Source: Roseospira visakhapatnamensis (GTDB taxonomy: Bacteria; Pseudomonadota; Alphaproteobacteria; Rhodospirillales; Rhodospirillaceae). From it: a stretch of 64,000 nucleotides of DNA. The notes beneath the pieces are model-generated. The model was not told the origin of the DNA, did not search any database, and was given only the letters and a program-made list of their open reading frames with translations. The first letter of the stretch is position 1; each line of letters starts with the position of its first letter. Below, piece by piece: positions 46,645-58,580 of the stretch. Position numbers and translations under genes: made by a program. The stretch spans positions 1 through 64,000 of the forward strand of contig NZ_JACIGK010000012.1 in the NCBI RefSeq assembly GCF_014197915.1. Reading direction: 5' to 3'.

Positions 46645-47661
46645 TCAGGGCGTTTCGGCGACCCAATGGGTGCCGCCGGTCTCGGCGTGCCGGAGCACCT
46701 GGGCCATGCTCAGGTGGTAGGGCACCCAGGTGTTCAGATGGTGATTGGCGTTGGGCACCAGCACCCGGGGCAGGTTGCCGCGCGAGTTGCAGGCCCCCAG
46801 GATATCCAGTTCGCCCAGGTACTGCGTCACGTTGGCGCATACCGACGGAAAGCGCACCACGGCGCCGGTGGTGATGATGCGGACCCGGCCGATCCTGTCG
46901 TGCACCGCCGGGTCCGGGTCCCGGGCGAGGCGGACCATGGCGTCGGCGATGCTCAGGCACCCCTTGCTGTGGCCGACCACCATCTTGATGTCGCGGTCCG
47001 CGTCCAGGAAGAAGCGCCGCAGGGTCTCGACGTCCGGCGTGGCCCAGGCCGTGTCGACAAGGGAGGTGTCGCCGGTGTCATCGCCGGTGTCATCGCCGGC
47101 GTCCCCGTCGGCGTGGGGACCGCCGGACGCCTCGTCGGCCGTGTCCGGGGCGTCGTCCCGACGTTTCGCGCGGTCGTCCAGGTCGTCGTCGACCAGGTCC
47201 AGCAGTCGGTTCCGGGCCCTGAGGTAGGTCCAGCCGCCCAGCCCCTCGGTGACCACGTCCATCATGCCGTAGCCGGCGACGATGGCGCCCACCGGCGCGC
47301 GCACCGCGTTGGCGACGTCGCGGGCCAGGGCGGCGGCGCCCAGGTCCGAACTGCCGACGCCGGCGATGCAGAAGTGTTCGAGCAGCGGACCCGGGCGGTC
47401 GCGGACGGCGGCATGATCGTCCAGCAGCACGATCCCGTCCTCGCTCTTCCAGCCGGACGGATAGACGATCAGCACCCGGCCTTCCCGGTTGGTGGCCCGG
47501 GTCAGGGTCTCGATCTCCGCGTCCGTCAGGTCGCCCACGTTGTAGAGGGCCATGTCCAGGACCGTGTTCCGGGACCTGAGCGACGCGCCCAAAAGCCATT
47601 CTCCCCGTGGTGCCAGCGCGTTCATCCAGGGGAACCGGAATTCGATGGGATAGAGGATCAT
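46645..47661 (-). CDS. Unnamed alpha/beta-hydrolase-like protein with acidic insert
   Basis: A 338-residue protein I cannot assign to a named family. The elbow VVGHSKGCLS (Ser232), a candidate Asp286 in LGELDILG and His307 or His308 in NANHHLNTW match the order and spacing of an alpha/beta-hydrolase triad. An acidic insert (157-200, Asp/Gly/Thr rich with a D-D-T-G repeat) interrupts the middle. It has no signal or TM. It sits between livF and the binding-protein gene with spacings of 37 and 123 bp, so it belongs to the operon. An esterase, amidase or thioesterase acting on the imported compound is a fair guess, no more. ATG 47661 follows GGAGACG. Confidence 0.75.
   Translation of the reverse strand: MILYPIEFRFPWMNALAPRGEWLLGASLRSRNTVLDMALYNVGDLTDAEIETLTRATNREGRVLIVYPSGWKSEDGIVLLDDHAAVRDRPGPLLEHFCIAGVGSSDLGAAALARDVANAVRAPVGAIVAGYGMMDVVTEGLGGWTYLRARNRLLDLVDDDLDDRAKRRDDAPDTADEASGGPHADGDAGDDTGDDTGDTSLVDTAWATPDVETLRRFFLDADRDIKMVVGHSKGCLSIADAMVRLARDPDPAVHDRIGRVRIITTGAVVRFPSVCANVTQYLGELDILGACNSRGNLPRVLVPNANHHLNTWVPYHLSMAQVLRHAETGGTHWVAETP
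47077..47100 (-). repeat. 12-bp tandem repeat in the hydrolase-like gene
   Basis: GTCATCGCCGGT at 47077-47088 recurs at 47089-47100 with one mismatch, preceded by a 9-base partial copy. It encodes the D-D-T-G repeat of the acidic insert and keeps the reading frame. Confidence 0.93.
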
Positions 47662-47784
47662 GCGATGCGTCTCCACGCCGTGGCGACTGGGCGGACCGGA
47701 TCCGGGGGACCGCCGCACCCGCCGCCACCACGCTCCCGAATGATCCGGGACCGCGGGGCGGCCGGTGGGGTGGTCGGATGTGCC

Positions 47785-49026
47785 TTACCAGCCCAGCCAG
47801 TCTTCGCGACGGGGCAGCGTGGTCTGGCCGACACGCTCGATGCCGACGGTGCCGTCCACGTTGGTGCCGCGATAGACGTTGACCGTCATGGTGCCGCGAT
47901 GGTCCTCGGCGGTCCAGGTCGAGGGAATGCACACGCCCTCCAGGCCCTCGGGCACCCAGTCGGCCTGGGCGTACATGCCCTGCTTGATGTTCGGGCCGGT
48001 GATGCCGCCGTTGGCCTTGGCCCATTCCATGGCTTCCTTCATGTAGAAGGCGGTGCAGACGCCACGGATGTAGTGGTGGGTGCGGAAGTCCACGCTGGGA
48101 TCGGCCATCTCGGAGATGGCGCGGACGGTCTCCATGCCCGGCGCGTCATCCCCCCAGAAGGCGTTGGCGGCCACGAACACCATGTTGCGGTCGGTGGTGC
48201 CGATGGCCTCCATGGTCTTCTGGTCGCCGCCCCAGATGTTGGCCATGAACTGCACGTCGGTGCCGACCGTGTCGCAGGACTTGAACAGCGAGACCACCGA
48301 CGGACCCAGGTTGCCGATGTAGGCGTAGTCCGCGCCGTTCTCCTGGATGGTCAGGCACTGCGCCTTGAAGTCACCCGGCTTCAGGGAGACCACCACCGGG
48401 TTCAGCACCTCGAACCCCAGTTCGGCGGCGTAGGCCGCGCAGGCGTCCTTGGGCGCGTTGGGGTAGGGGTGGTTGTCGCCGGTGTGCACGAACTTGGGCA
48501 TGCCCTCGCCGCCGTTGGCGGTCCAGTCGTCCATGGCCCACTGCGCCAGGGCGCGGCAGCCGTCGGAGTAGGAGGGGCCGTAGAAGAAGTTGTACGGGGC
48601 CGGCTTGCGGGTGTTCGGGTTCTTGCCGCTGGGGTCGGTCAGGTGGCCGGAGTAGGAGGCCGACCAGACCGGGATCTCGTCCTTGGCGACGAAGCTGATG
48701 AGGGCCTCGGTGTCGCCGGTGCCCCAGCCCTGCAGGGCCACCATGTCCTGTTGGAGCCACTTCTTGTAGAACTGGATGGCGCGCGGGACCTCGTAGGCGT
48801 AGTCGACGCTGTCCATGTCGATGGTGGTGCCGTCGACGCCCCCGTTGGCGTTGATGTAGGCGATGGCGTCGCGGATGGCCGGGCCGTATTCCTTGCCCAC
48901 GAAGCCGGTGGCGCCGGTGATGTCCATCAGGTGGCCGACGAACACCGAGTCCTCGGCCTGGGCGGGCGCGGCGGCGGCCACGACGGCCAGGCCGGCGGCG
49001 CCGGCAAGGGTCAGGGTCTTGTGCAT
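47785..49026 (-). CDS. Periplasmic binding protein of the Liv-type importer
   Basis: A 413-residue periplasmic binding protein of the leucine-binding type. The signal MHKTLTLAGAAGLAVVAAAA is cleaved near AQA-ED. The mature part shows GHLMDITGATGFVGKEYGPAIRDAIAYI and ends in the two-lobe fold. Cys residues at several positions could form disulfides. Binding proteins of this type bind branched-chain amino acids, amides, urea or aromatic acids; the ligase neighbours favour an organic acid. GGAGG precedes the start. It lies downstream of livM after a 213-bp gap holding palindromes. Confidence 0.93.
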   Translation of the reverse strand: MHKTLTLAGAAGLAVVAAAAPAQAEDSVFVGHLMDITGATGFVGKEYGPAIRDAIAYINANGGVDGTTIDMDSVDYAYEVPRAIQFYKKWLQQDMVALQGWGTGDTEALISFVAKDEIPVWSASYSGHLTDPSGKNPNTRKPAPYNFFYGPSYSDGCRALAQWAMDDWTANGGEGMPKFVHTGDNHPYPNAPKDACAAYAAELGFEVLNPVVVSLKPGDFKAQCLTIQENGADYAYIGNLGPSVVSLFKSCDTVGTDVQFMANIWGGDQKTMEAIGTTDRNMVFVAANAFWGDDAPGMETVRAISEMADPSVDFRTHHYIRGVCTAFYMKEAMEWAKANGGITGPNIKQGMYAQADWVPEGLEGVCIPSTWTAEDHRGTMTVNVYRGTNVDGTVGIERVGQTTLPRREDWLGW

Positions 49027-49137
49027 GGTGGGGTTCCTCCGTGGTCCGGTCGCGGGTCCCGGGGATCCGGGGCCCGATCCTGATTGTTCTTTTTTCGTGC
49101 CCCTCTCAGGGGGTCTTGGTGTTGGGCGCGCGGCGCC

Positions 49138-49185
49138 TAGAGCAAATCCCGAGCGATCCGAACCGGGTCGCGACGACGATTTGCT
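49138..49185. repeat. TAGAGCAAATC palindromic element
   Basis: AGCAAATC (49141-49148) pairs with GATTTGCT (49178-49185), and inside it GCGATCC pairs with GGGTCGC (one G-U), giving a branched stem. A CTAGAGC tip on the left is shared with the neighbouring palindrome. It looks like one member of a dispersed alphaproteobacterial intergenic repeat family. Confidence 0.75.
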
Positions 49186-49199
49186 TAAATATCAGAGTC

Positions 49200-49243
49200 T
49201 TAGAGCATGGTCTGTGAGTCCAGAGTCACGCACCATGCTCTAA
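49200..49243. repeat. TAGAGC palindrome overlapping the livM stop
   Basis: Arms at 49200-49211 and 49232-49243 pair over 12 bp. The right arm contains the stop codon of livM (49240-49242). Together with the element at 49138 and the one at 42304, it shares TAGAGC...GCTCTA ends. Confidence 0.85.
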
Positions 49244-50373
49244 TAGGAGAACGGATAGAGCTTCCAGTAAGCCTTGATCAGGCGCCACCGATGCGCCAGT
49301 CCGTCCGGTTCGAAGATCAGGAACAGGATGATGGCCGCGCCGATGGCCATTTCCTTGAAGAACGCCAGGCCATTGGTGATCATTGGCGTGTTGCCCCACT
49401 CCGTGGAGGCGAGCAGGCCGACGCTGCCGTCCATCACCACGGGCAGCAGCACCATGAAGATGGTGCCCAGCATGGCGCCCATCACCGATCCCAGGCCGCC
49501 GATGATGATGATCCCCAGGAACTGGATCGACAGCAGGATGGTGAAGCCCTCGGCGGAGACGAAGCCCAGGTAGTGGCCGTAGAGCGCCCCGCCGATGCCG
49601 GCATAGAAGGACGAGATGCCGAACGACAGAATGCGGTACTTGGTGAGGTTGATGCCCATCACCTCGGCCGAGAGGTAGTGGTCGCGCACGGCCACGAAGG
49701 CGCGGCCGTCGCGCGAGCGCATCAGGTTGGCCGCCATGATGTAAAGGAGGATGGTGAGCGTCAGGGCGAACAGGAAGAACTTCTGGTCGGTGTCGAAGGC
49801 GAAACCGAACAACTCCACCGAGTTGGCCAGCGAGCCGTAGGAGCCGCCGGTGAACCAGTCCATGCGGATGAACAGGTCCTCGATGATGAACTGGGCGGCC
49901 AGGGTGGCGATCGCCAGATACAGGCCCTTGATGCGCGCCGCCGGACTGCCGAACAGCAGGCCCACGGCGGCGGCCACCAGGCCGGCCAGCGGGATCGTCA
50001 CGATCACCGGGATTCCGTAGGTGTTGTTCAGGTAGGCGGAGGCGAACGCGCCGATGCCGAAGAAGGCGGCGTGGCCCAGCGAGATCTGCCCGGTGAAGCC
50101 CACCAGGATGTTCAGCCCCAGGGCGGCGATGCCCCAGTAGCACACCTGGATGGCCAGACTGAGATACTGGGCGTTGACGAAGGGCGCGAAGAGCGTGCCC
50201 AGGACCGGCGCGTCCTCCACGGCGGGGGCCAGGATGGGCACCAGCACCATGACGTAGATCAGCGCCAGGAACAGGATCATGGCCCAGCGGCTGTTGCGGG
50301 TGTCGAAGATCGCCGTGTCCTGGCGATAGGTGGTTCGGAAGTCGCCACAGGGGCGCAGGCTCGCGGTGGCCAT
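49240..50373 (-). CDS. livM: Liv-type ABC permease LivM
   Basis: A 377-residue membrane permease with about ten TM helices. GLNILVGFTGQISLGHAAFFGIGAFASAYL and the late GGLGSVMGAMLGTIFMVLLP are family signatures. It has a ~35-residue cytoplasmic N-terminus. With LivH it forms the translocation pore. GGAGAGGAAACACG precedes the start. The binding-protein gene follows after a gap with palindromes. Confidence 0.95.
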   Translation of the reverse strand: MATASLRPCGDFRTTYRQDTAIFDTRNSRWAMILFLALIYVMVLVPILAPAVEDAPVLGTLFAPFVNAQYLSLAIQVCYWGIAALGLNILVGFTGQISLGHAAFFGIGAFASAYLNNTYGIPVIVTIPLAGLVAAAVGLLFGSPAARIKGLYLAIATLAAQFIIEDLFIRMDWFTGGSYGSLANSVELFGFAFDTDQKFFLFALTLTILLYIMAANLMRSRDGRAFVAVRDHYLSAEVMGINLTKYRILSFGISSFYAGIGGALYGHYLGFVSAEGFTILLSIQFLGIIIIGGLGSVMGAMLGTIFMVLLPVVMDGSVGLLASTEWGNTPMITNGLAFFKEMAIGAAIILFLIFEPDGLAHRWRLIKAYWKLYPFSY

Positions 50374-50464
50374 GGTCGTGTTTCCTCTCCGTCGGCGCGC
50401 TTCTTTTTTTGCGTCGCGCGGGCGTCGGCGCCGACCGGATCTCCGGCCGGCGCGCGGGCCGCGG

Positions 50465-51352
50465 CTAGACGCGCTCGATGTCCTTGGTGCCGAACAGGCC
50501 GTAGGGCTTCACCACCAGGATGATGATGAGCACCCAGAACGGCGCGATGGTCAGCATGTTGCCCCAGTGCAGGAACTGGCCGTCCACGTACTCGGCCATG
50601 TTCTCCAGCACGCCGACGATCAGGCCGCCGACCACGGCGCCGATGATGGAGTCCAGGCCGCCCAGGATGACCGCCGGGAACACCTTGATGCCGATGAAGG
50701 ACAGCGCCGAGGACACGCCGTTGACCATGCCCACCACCACGCCGGCCAGCGCCGAGACCATGGCCGAGATGGCCCAGGCCATGGCGAACACCTGCTTGAC
50801 CGAGATTCCCAGCGATTGCGCGACCTGCTGATTGAAGGCGGTGGCGCGCATGGCCAGGCCGTGGCGGCTGTATTTGAAGAAGTAGAAGAACCCGGCCATG
50901 ATGACGAGGGAGATCACGAAGCTCATCAAATAGGCCGGCTGCACTTGCAAGCCGCCGATACTGATGGCGTTGACGCCGAAGACGTCGGGGAACCCGACTG
51001 TTGACTGGCCGAACAGCCAGTTGGACAGGGCGCGCGTGAAGATCGACAGGCCGATGGTCACCATGATGACCGAGATGATCGGCTCCCCGATCATCGGCCG
51101 CAGCACGACCATTTGAATGAACATGCCGAGTGCCGCCATGAACGCCAGCGTGATGAGGAAGCCGAACACGAAGGGGATCTGGAACTGCACCAGGATGGTC
51201 CAGCAGATCCAGGCACCAATCAGAAGAAACTCACCCTGTGCGAAGTTGACCACCTGGGTCGATTTGTAGATCAGCACGAAACACATCGCGACGACGCCAT
51301 ACAGCGTACCGACGATGATCCCGTTGATCAGCAACTGTATGAACAGATCCAT
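50465..51352 (-). CDS. livH: Liv-type ABC permease LivH
   Basis: A 295-residue polytopic permease with about eight TM helices. The N-terminus LLINGIIVGTLYGVVAMCFVLIYKSTQVVNFAQGEFLLIGA and the late GGLDSIIGAVVGGLIVGVLE are diagnostic of LivH. GGGGAGA precedes the start. It is encoded between the acyl-CoA synthetase gene and livM. Confidence 0.96.
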   Translation of the reverse strand: MDLFIQLLINGIIVGTLYGVVAMCFVLIYKSTQVVNFAQGEFLLIGAWICWTILVQFQIPFVFGFLITLAFMAALGMFIQMVVLRPMIGEPIISVIMVTIGLSIFTRALSNWLFGQSTVGFPDVFGVNAISIGGLQVQPAYLMSFVISLVIMAGFFYFFKYSRHGLAMRATAFNQQVAQSLGISVKQVFAMAWAISAMVSALAGVVVGMVNGVSSALSFIGIKVFPAVILGGLDSIIGAVVGGLIVGVLENMAEYVDGQFLHWGNMLTIAPFWVLIIILVVKPYGLFGTKDIERV

Positions 51353-51548
51353 TCCGATTCTCCCCGTCGCGCCCGGCCTTCTTTTTTCATGGACCGGGGT
51401 GCGTTACATCTGGCTTCTGTCTTGTCTGACGTCCGTCATGGCGCGCCCGCGTCCCCGGGGCCGGACCGGCGATCCGGGGCATGGGGGTCGTTGAGCGCCG
51501 TACTGGACGGCATCGCCGCCGCCGGACGACGGCGGCTTGAGGTCGGCA

Positions 51549-53516
51549 TCACTCCGCCGCCTGCCGGGCCGGTGGTCCGTTGTCCGGCGACAGCAGCGTC
51601 TCGACCCGCAACTGGGTCTGGATGCGTGCCTTGGTGCCGTCCTGGAAGGTGATGGTGGTGTCCACGTCCACATGGTCCCGGTCGGCGTAGATGGCCTCGA
51701 TCTCGCGGTCGTACTTCTCCGCGATGACGCTCCGGCGCACCTTGCGGGTGCGGGTCAGTTCGCCGTCGTCGGGGTCCAGTTCCTTGTACAGCAACAGGAA
51801 CTTGCGGATCCGCTGAGCCTCCGGCAGGGTCTCGTTGACCTTGCGCACCTCGTCGCGCAACAGGGTGTAGACCTCGGGCTGGGCCGACAGGTTGGTGTAG
51901 TTGGTGAAGCCGATGCCCTTCTGCTCCGCCCACTTGGAGACGATCGACCAGCGGATGCAGATCATCGACGCCAGATAGGGCAGATCCCGGCCCAGGATCA
52001 CCGCCTCGGCCACGAAGGGCGAGAACTTCAGCTTGTTCTCGATGTACTGCGGCGAGAAGCGCACGCCGCGAGACGTGTTCGCCAGGTCCTTGACGCGGTC
52101 GATGACCACCAGGTGACCGTTGGTCCGGTTGATGTATCCGGCGTCGCCCGTGTACATCCAGCCGTCGCGCTTGTCGGCGTCCGTGGCCTCCTGATTTTGG
52201 AAGTAGCCCAGGAACATCCCCAGGCTGCGGCCGACGATCTCGCCCACGCCCTCGGCGTCGGGCTCGTGGATGCGCACCGCCGCCTTGTCGAACGGCACAC
52301 CCACGGTCTCGGCGTCGATGTCGTCGGGCCGGTGAATGGTGTAGGCGCCGGCCAGTTCGGTCTGGCCGTAGAGCTGCTTCAAGGGCACGCCCATGGCGTG
52401 GAAGAACTTGAAGGTCTCGGGGCCCATGGCGGCGCCGCCGGTGGTCGCCGAGGTCAGGAACGAGAACCCGTAGCGGTCGCGCAGCGCCCGGAACAACAGC
52501 GCGTCCGCCAGCCAGGACCGGCGACCGGACTCCAGCGCCTTCATGCCGATCCTGCTGCCCCAGGCGTACATCAGGCGCTTGAGGCGGGTGCTGTCCATCA
52601 TGCGGGCGCGGATCTCGGCGGCGATGCTCTCCCACACCCGGGGCGCCAGCAACACGAAGGTGGGGCCGATCTCGCGCAGGTCGGCCATGGTGGTCGCTTC
52701 GTCCTCGACGAAGTTGATGATGTTGCGGGCGATCAACTGCTGACCGACCACATAGACCTGCTCCATAATCCAGGGCAGCGGCAGCACCGAGACGTAGTCG
52801 TCCCCCGGGCACTTGGGGTCGGCCTCCAGGTAGTCCAGGCAGTGGGCCAGGAACGGGCCCGACTGCAACATGGCCAGCTTGGGCTTGCTGGTGGTGCCGG
52901 AGGTGGTGCAGAGGATGGACACGTCCTCGCCCCGGCCCATCGCGACCTCGGCCTCGTAAAGGTCCGGCTGCTCCGCGTCCAGGGCGGCGCCCCGGGCGCA
53001 CAGCTCCTCCTCGGACAGCAGGCGCGGGTCGTCGTATTTGCGCATGCCGCGCGGATCGCTGTAGACGATGACCCGCACCGACGGGATCTGGTCGCCCAGT
53101 TCCAGCAGCTTGTCCACCTGCTCCTCGTCCTCGCAGAGGATGGCGTGAACGTCGGCGGTGGTGATCAGGTAGGCGGCCTCCTCGCCCAGGGCATCCTGGT
53201 AGATGCCGAGCGAGGTGGCGCCGATGGCATGGGCGGCCACCTCGCCCCAGACCCATTCCGGCCGGTTGGCGCCCAGCAGGCCGATGCAGACGCCGCGCGC
53301 GATGCCCAGCGCCCGGAAGCCCAGGGCATAGAGGCGCACCTTGCGCTGGTAGTCGGCGAAGGTGAATTCGTTCCAGATGCCGAATTCCTTCTCCCGCATG
53401 ATGACCGCGTCGGGGAAGGTGGCGGCGTTATGCGCCAGCAGCTTGGGGAACGTGTCGAAGCGACCGACGTCGGCGAAGTCGGGCGTGAAACTCTGGTTGC
53501 GCTTGCGGGCCATCAT
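51549..53516 (-). CDS. Long-chain-type acyl-CoA synthetase (AMP-binding)
   Basis: A 655-residue adenylate-forming ligase that makes acyl-CoA from a free acid, ATP and CoA. The AMP P-loop is CTTSGTTSKPK, later motifs are LYGQTELAGAY, GWMYTGDAGYINRTNGHLVVIDRVKD and FSPQYIENKLKFSPFV. The protein is of the long-chain (FadD15-like) size class with an unusually short C-terminal lid. Its ATG overlaps the livG stop by four bases (ATGA), so translation is coupled to the importer ATPase. This argues that the activated acid is the one the transporter brings in. Confidence 0.92.
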   Translation of the reverse strand: MMARKRNQSFTPDFADVGRFDTFPKLLAHNAATFPDAVIMREKEFGIWNEFTFADYQRKVRLYALGFRALGIARGVCIGLLGANRPEWVWGEVAAHAIGATSLGIYQDALGEEAAYLITTADVHAILCEDEEQVDKLLELGDQIPSVRVIVYSDPRGMRKYDDPRLLSEEELCARGAALDAEQPDLYEAEVAMGRGEDVSILCTTSGTTSKPKLAMLQSGPFLAHCLDYLEADPKCPGDDYVSVLPLPWIMEQVYVVGQQLIARNIINFVEDEATTMADLREIGPTFVLLAPRVWESIAAEIRARMMDSTRLKRLMYAWGSRIGMKALESGRRSWLADALLFRALRDRYGFSFLTSATTGGAAMGPETFKFFHAMGVPLKQLYGQTELAGAYTIHRPDDIDAETVGVPFDKAAVRIHEPDAEGVGEIVGRSLGMFLGYFQNQEATDADKRDGWMYTGDAGYINRTNGHLVVIDRVKDLANTSRGVRFSPQYIENKLKFSPFVAEAVILGRDLPYLASMICIRWSIVSKWAEQKGIGFTNYTNLSAQPEVYTLLRDEVRKVNETLPEAQRIRKFLLLYKELDPDDGELTRTRKVRRSVIAEKYDREIEAIYADRDHVDVDTTITFQDGTKARIQTQLRVETLLSPDNGPPARQAAE

Positions 53517-54328
53517 GCCACCTCCCGGCCGCCGGTGCCTGGGGCGTCGTCGTCATCCTCGCCCAGGTAGGCGGTCTTGACACGCGGGTTGCTCATGATC
53601 TCGTCGGGCAGGCCCTCGGCGATCTTCTGGCCGAAGTCGAGCACGGCCACCCGATGCGAGATGTCCATCACCACGCCCATGTCATGTTCGATCATGATCA
53701 CCGACATGCCCCACTCCTCGTTCAGGTCGATGATGAAGCGGGCCATGTCCTCCTTTTCCTCCAGGTTCATGCCCGCCATGGGCTCGTCCAGGAGGATCAG
53801 GTCGGGTTTCAGGGCCACGGCGCGCGCCAGTTCCACGCGCTTGCGCAGGCCGTAGGACAGCGTCCCGGCCATGGCCTTGCGGATATGGGTGATTTCCAGG
53901 AAGTCGATGATGTCCTCGACCGTCCGGCGATGGGCCAGTTCCTCCTTCTGGGCACCGCCGATCCAGTAGAGCGCGCCGGTCAGGAAATTGTTCTTCAGAA
54001 GGTGGTGGCGGCCGACCATGATGTTGTCGAGCACGCTCATGTGGCCGAACAGGGCCAAGTTCTGGAACGTGCGGCCGATGCCGCGTTCCGCGCGCTGGTT
54101 GGGCTTCAGGTCGGTGACATCCCGGCCCTTGAAGACCACACGCCCCTTGGTCGGCGTATAGCGGCCGGAAATGCAGTTCATCATGGATGTCTTGCCGGCG
54201 CCGTTCGGGCCGATGATGGCGAACAACGCGCCTCGACCCACCGAGAACGAAACGTCCGACAGTGCGCGCACGCCCCCGAACTGCAGGGAAACATCCCGCA
54301 CCTCGAGGATGGGCTGATCCTCGGTCAT
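53513..54328 (-). CDS. livG: Liv-type ABC transporter ATPase LivG
   Basis: A 271-residue ATPase subunit and the first gene of the operon. Walker A is GPNGAGKTS, the signature region LSYGLRKRVELARAVA, Walker B LILLDEPMAGM, and the extra C-terminal helix is of the LivG type. GGAGGAG precedes the ATG. The operon promoter should lie in the 371-bp gap before acnA. Confidence 0.96.
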   Translation of the reverse strand: MTEDQPILEVRDVSLQFGGVRALSDVSFSVGRGALFAIIGPNGAGKTSMMNCISGRYTPTKGRVVFKGRDVTDLKPNQRAERGIGRTFQNLALFGHMSVLDNIMVGRHHLLKNNFLTGALYWIGGAQKEELAHRRTVEDIIDFLEITHIRKAMAGTLSYGLRKRVELARAVALKPDLILLDEPMAGMNLEEKEDMARFIIDLNEEWGMSVIMIEHDMGVVMDISHRVAVLDFGQKIAEGLPDEIMSNPRVKTAYLGEDDDDAPGTGGREVA

Positions 54329-54699
54329 ACCACAGTACTCCTCCCTGGACCGGGGCCTGTCCGTTGCCGGTAGGTCTGTGCCTGAATCGGCCCCTTTGCA
54401 TTCGTTGTTACCCTGCTTTGGCGGCTGCGGTCAAGAACGACAAATGTTTGAATTTCTTGACCCTCCAGACTTTGGTGGCGGGCCGCTAAGGGTATTGAGG
54501 ACGCAACGTCAACTCTCGAAAAAAGGGTCTCCAGGTGGCGCCGATCGCCCATTGATCGCGGCGCGGACGGGCCTTGGCTGGACACGCTTCCGGGAATGGG
54601 TTAACGACGGCGACGCATGCCTTGGGGGCTGGTGGTGAGGCCGCGCCCGGCCCCGTCCATGATCCCTGCACACAGAACACCAGCGATGGGAGATTGCCC
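54329..54699. other. Divergent promoter spacer livG/acnA
   Basis: This gene-free region separates livG (minus) from acnA (plus). It is locally less GC-rich (54430-54520), as expected for promoters. An in-frame upstream extension of acnA exists but lacks family similarity. No operator palindrome stands out. Confidence 0.5.
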
Positions 54700-57375
<2,676 letters not shown>

Positions 57376-57386
57376 CACGCCGGGTC

Positions 57387-57412
57387 GGGCGGTCGGCGAT
57401 GTCCGGCCGCCC
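57387..57412 (+). terminator. 10-bp stem hairpin after acnA
   Basis: GGGCGGTCGG (57387-57396) pairs with CCGGCCGCCC (57403-57412) with one G-U, 6-base loop. It lies 12 bases after the acnA stop between convergent genes. No U-run follows. Confidence 0.55.
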
Positions 57413-57450
57413 GCCTCCTCGTGCGTCGCAAGGGACGGGTGCGGGGCGGT

Positions 57451-58248
57451 CTACAGGCCCGTCTCCCGCAACCAGTCCAGAATCGGCTCGGCGGCGTCGC
57501 GCCAGGTTTCCTCCAGCATCATGGCGTGGGCCATGCCCGGCACGATGATCTCCTCGGCGTCCAGCCAGCGCGCCGTGCGCCGCACCATGGACGCGGGGAT
57601 GAAGGTGTCCAACTCCGCCCCCATGACCAGGGCCGGTACCGGAGACGCCGGCGGGCGGCGCGGCACGTCCAGCCAAGACATGTCCAGGATCACCCGCTGG
57701 CTCTCCGGCTGGAAGCGCTGGAAGTAGGCTTCGGCGCGGTGCGCCGGCACCGGCGTCGCGAACAGGCCGTGGTACAGCACCGCCGGATTGAGGAAGGTCT
57801 TGCCCAGTGACTGGGCCATGGCGATCCCGGCCGCCAGGCCCGGGTTGGCGACCATCATGTGCCAACTGCTCTCGATCAGCCCCCAGGGGCCGACCGAGGC
57901 CATCAATACCAGGCCGGCGGCCTCGCCCTCCTCCAGGTACTTCTGCACCACCATGCCGCCCATGGAGTGCCCGATCAGCACGGCCGGCCGGTCCAGGGTG
58001 TCCAGCACGCTACGCAGGTCGGCGACGAAGTCGGACAGGCTGGCCAGGTCCAGCCCCACGCGGCCGTCGCTGCCGCCGTGGCCGCGCAGGCTGAAGGCCA
58101 CGGTGGGATAGCCCTGCCGGCTGAAAAAGGGGGTAAAGAACTCCTGCCAGCACCAGGCTCCCGCGAAGGCTCCGTGCACGAACACAAGCGGTGGGTGGCC
58201 GGCCTCGGTCCCGGGCGCCGGTGGGGAAACATGGATTTCCAGGGTCAT
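57451..58248 (-). CDS. Alpha/beta hydrolase
   Basis: A 265-residue alpha/beta-hydrolase. Oxyanion strand VFVHGAFAGAWCWQEFF, nucleophile G-H-S-M-G-G, acid in GAELDTFIP and His in PGMAHAMM. The pattern HGAFAGAWCW is common among hydrolases and lysophospholipase-like enzymes. ATG 58248 begins the fold; a longer in-frame start at 58317 is possible. No signal peptide. The substrate is unknown and no operon partner is adjacent. Confidence 0.9.
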   Translation of the reverse strand: MTLEIHVSPPAPGTEAGHPPLVFVHGAFAGAWCWQEFFTPFFSRQGYPTVAFSLRGHGGSDGRVGLDLASLSDFVADLRSVLDTLDRPAVLIGHSMGGMVVQKYLEEGEAAGLVLMASVGPWGLIESSWHMMVANPGLAAGIAMAQSLGKTFLNPAVLYHGLFATPVPAHRAEAYFQRFQPESQRVILDMSWLDVPRRPPASPVPALVMGAELDTFIPASMVRRTARWLDAEEIIVPGMAHAMMLEETWRDAAEPILDWLRETGL

Positions 58249-58500
58249 GCGGCTGCCGATCACGCTGGCGGAAAAGAGGGGCGGCACGACGCGGATTACG
58301 CGTGCCCGACCCCTCACTATACGCCACCATGCGCCGAGGCCAAGGCGCTCACAAAGAGGGGGCGCCGTTCCGAGGAGGGCGTCTCGGGGCTTGGCGGGCG
58401 GAAACGGTGTGACCCGAGCCCCCTACCGGGCGCCCCCGTCCATGGGGGACGCATGCGATCGGCGATGTCCGCACGGCCCACCGTCCCGAGGGGACCTCAC
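58249..58500. other. Gene-free spacer
   Basis: This is the gap between the alpha/beta-hydrolase start and the rpoH terminator (both minus), 332 bp including the terminator. It holds imperfect GC-rich inverted repeats but no ORF or recognisable RNA. It should contain the hydrolase promoter. Confidence 0.45.
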
Positions 58501-58537
58501 ACCAAAACAGGAAGGAGGCGCCCAAGGGGACGCCTCC
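58501..58537 (-). terminator. Rho-independent terminator of rpoH
   Basis: On the minus strand GGAGGCG (58537-58531) pairs with CGCCTCC (58520-58514), followed by TTCCTGTTTT. It starts 43 bases after the rpoH stop. This is the clearest U-tailed terminator in the window. Confidence 0.8.
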
Positions 58538-58580
58538 CGGTTCGCTATACCATCGCCAGTGTCGGCGCGTGTCCAGGCCG

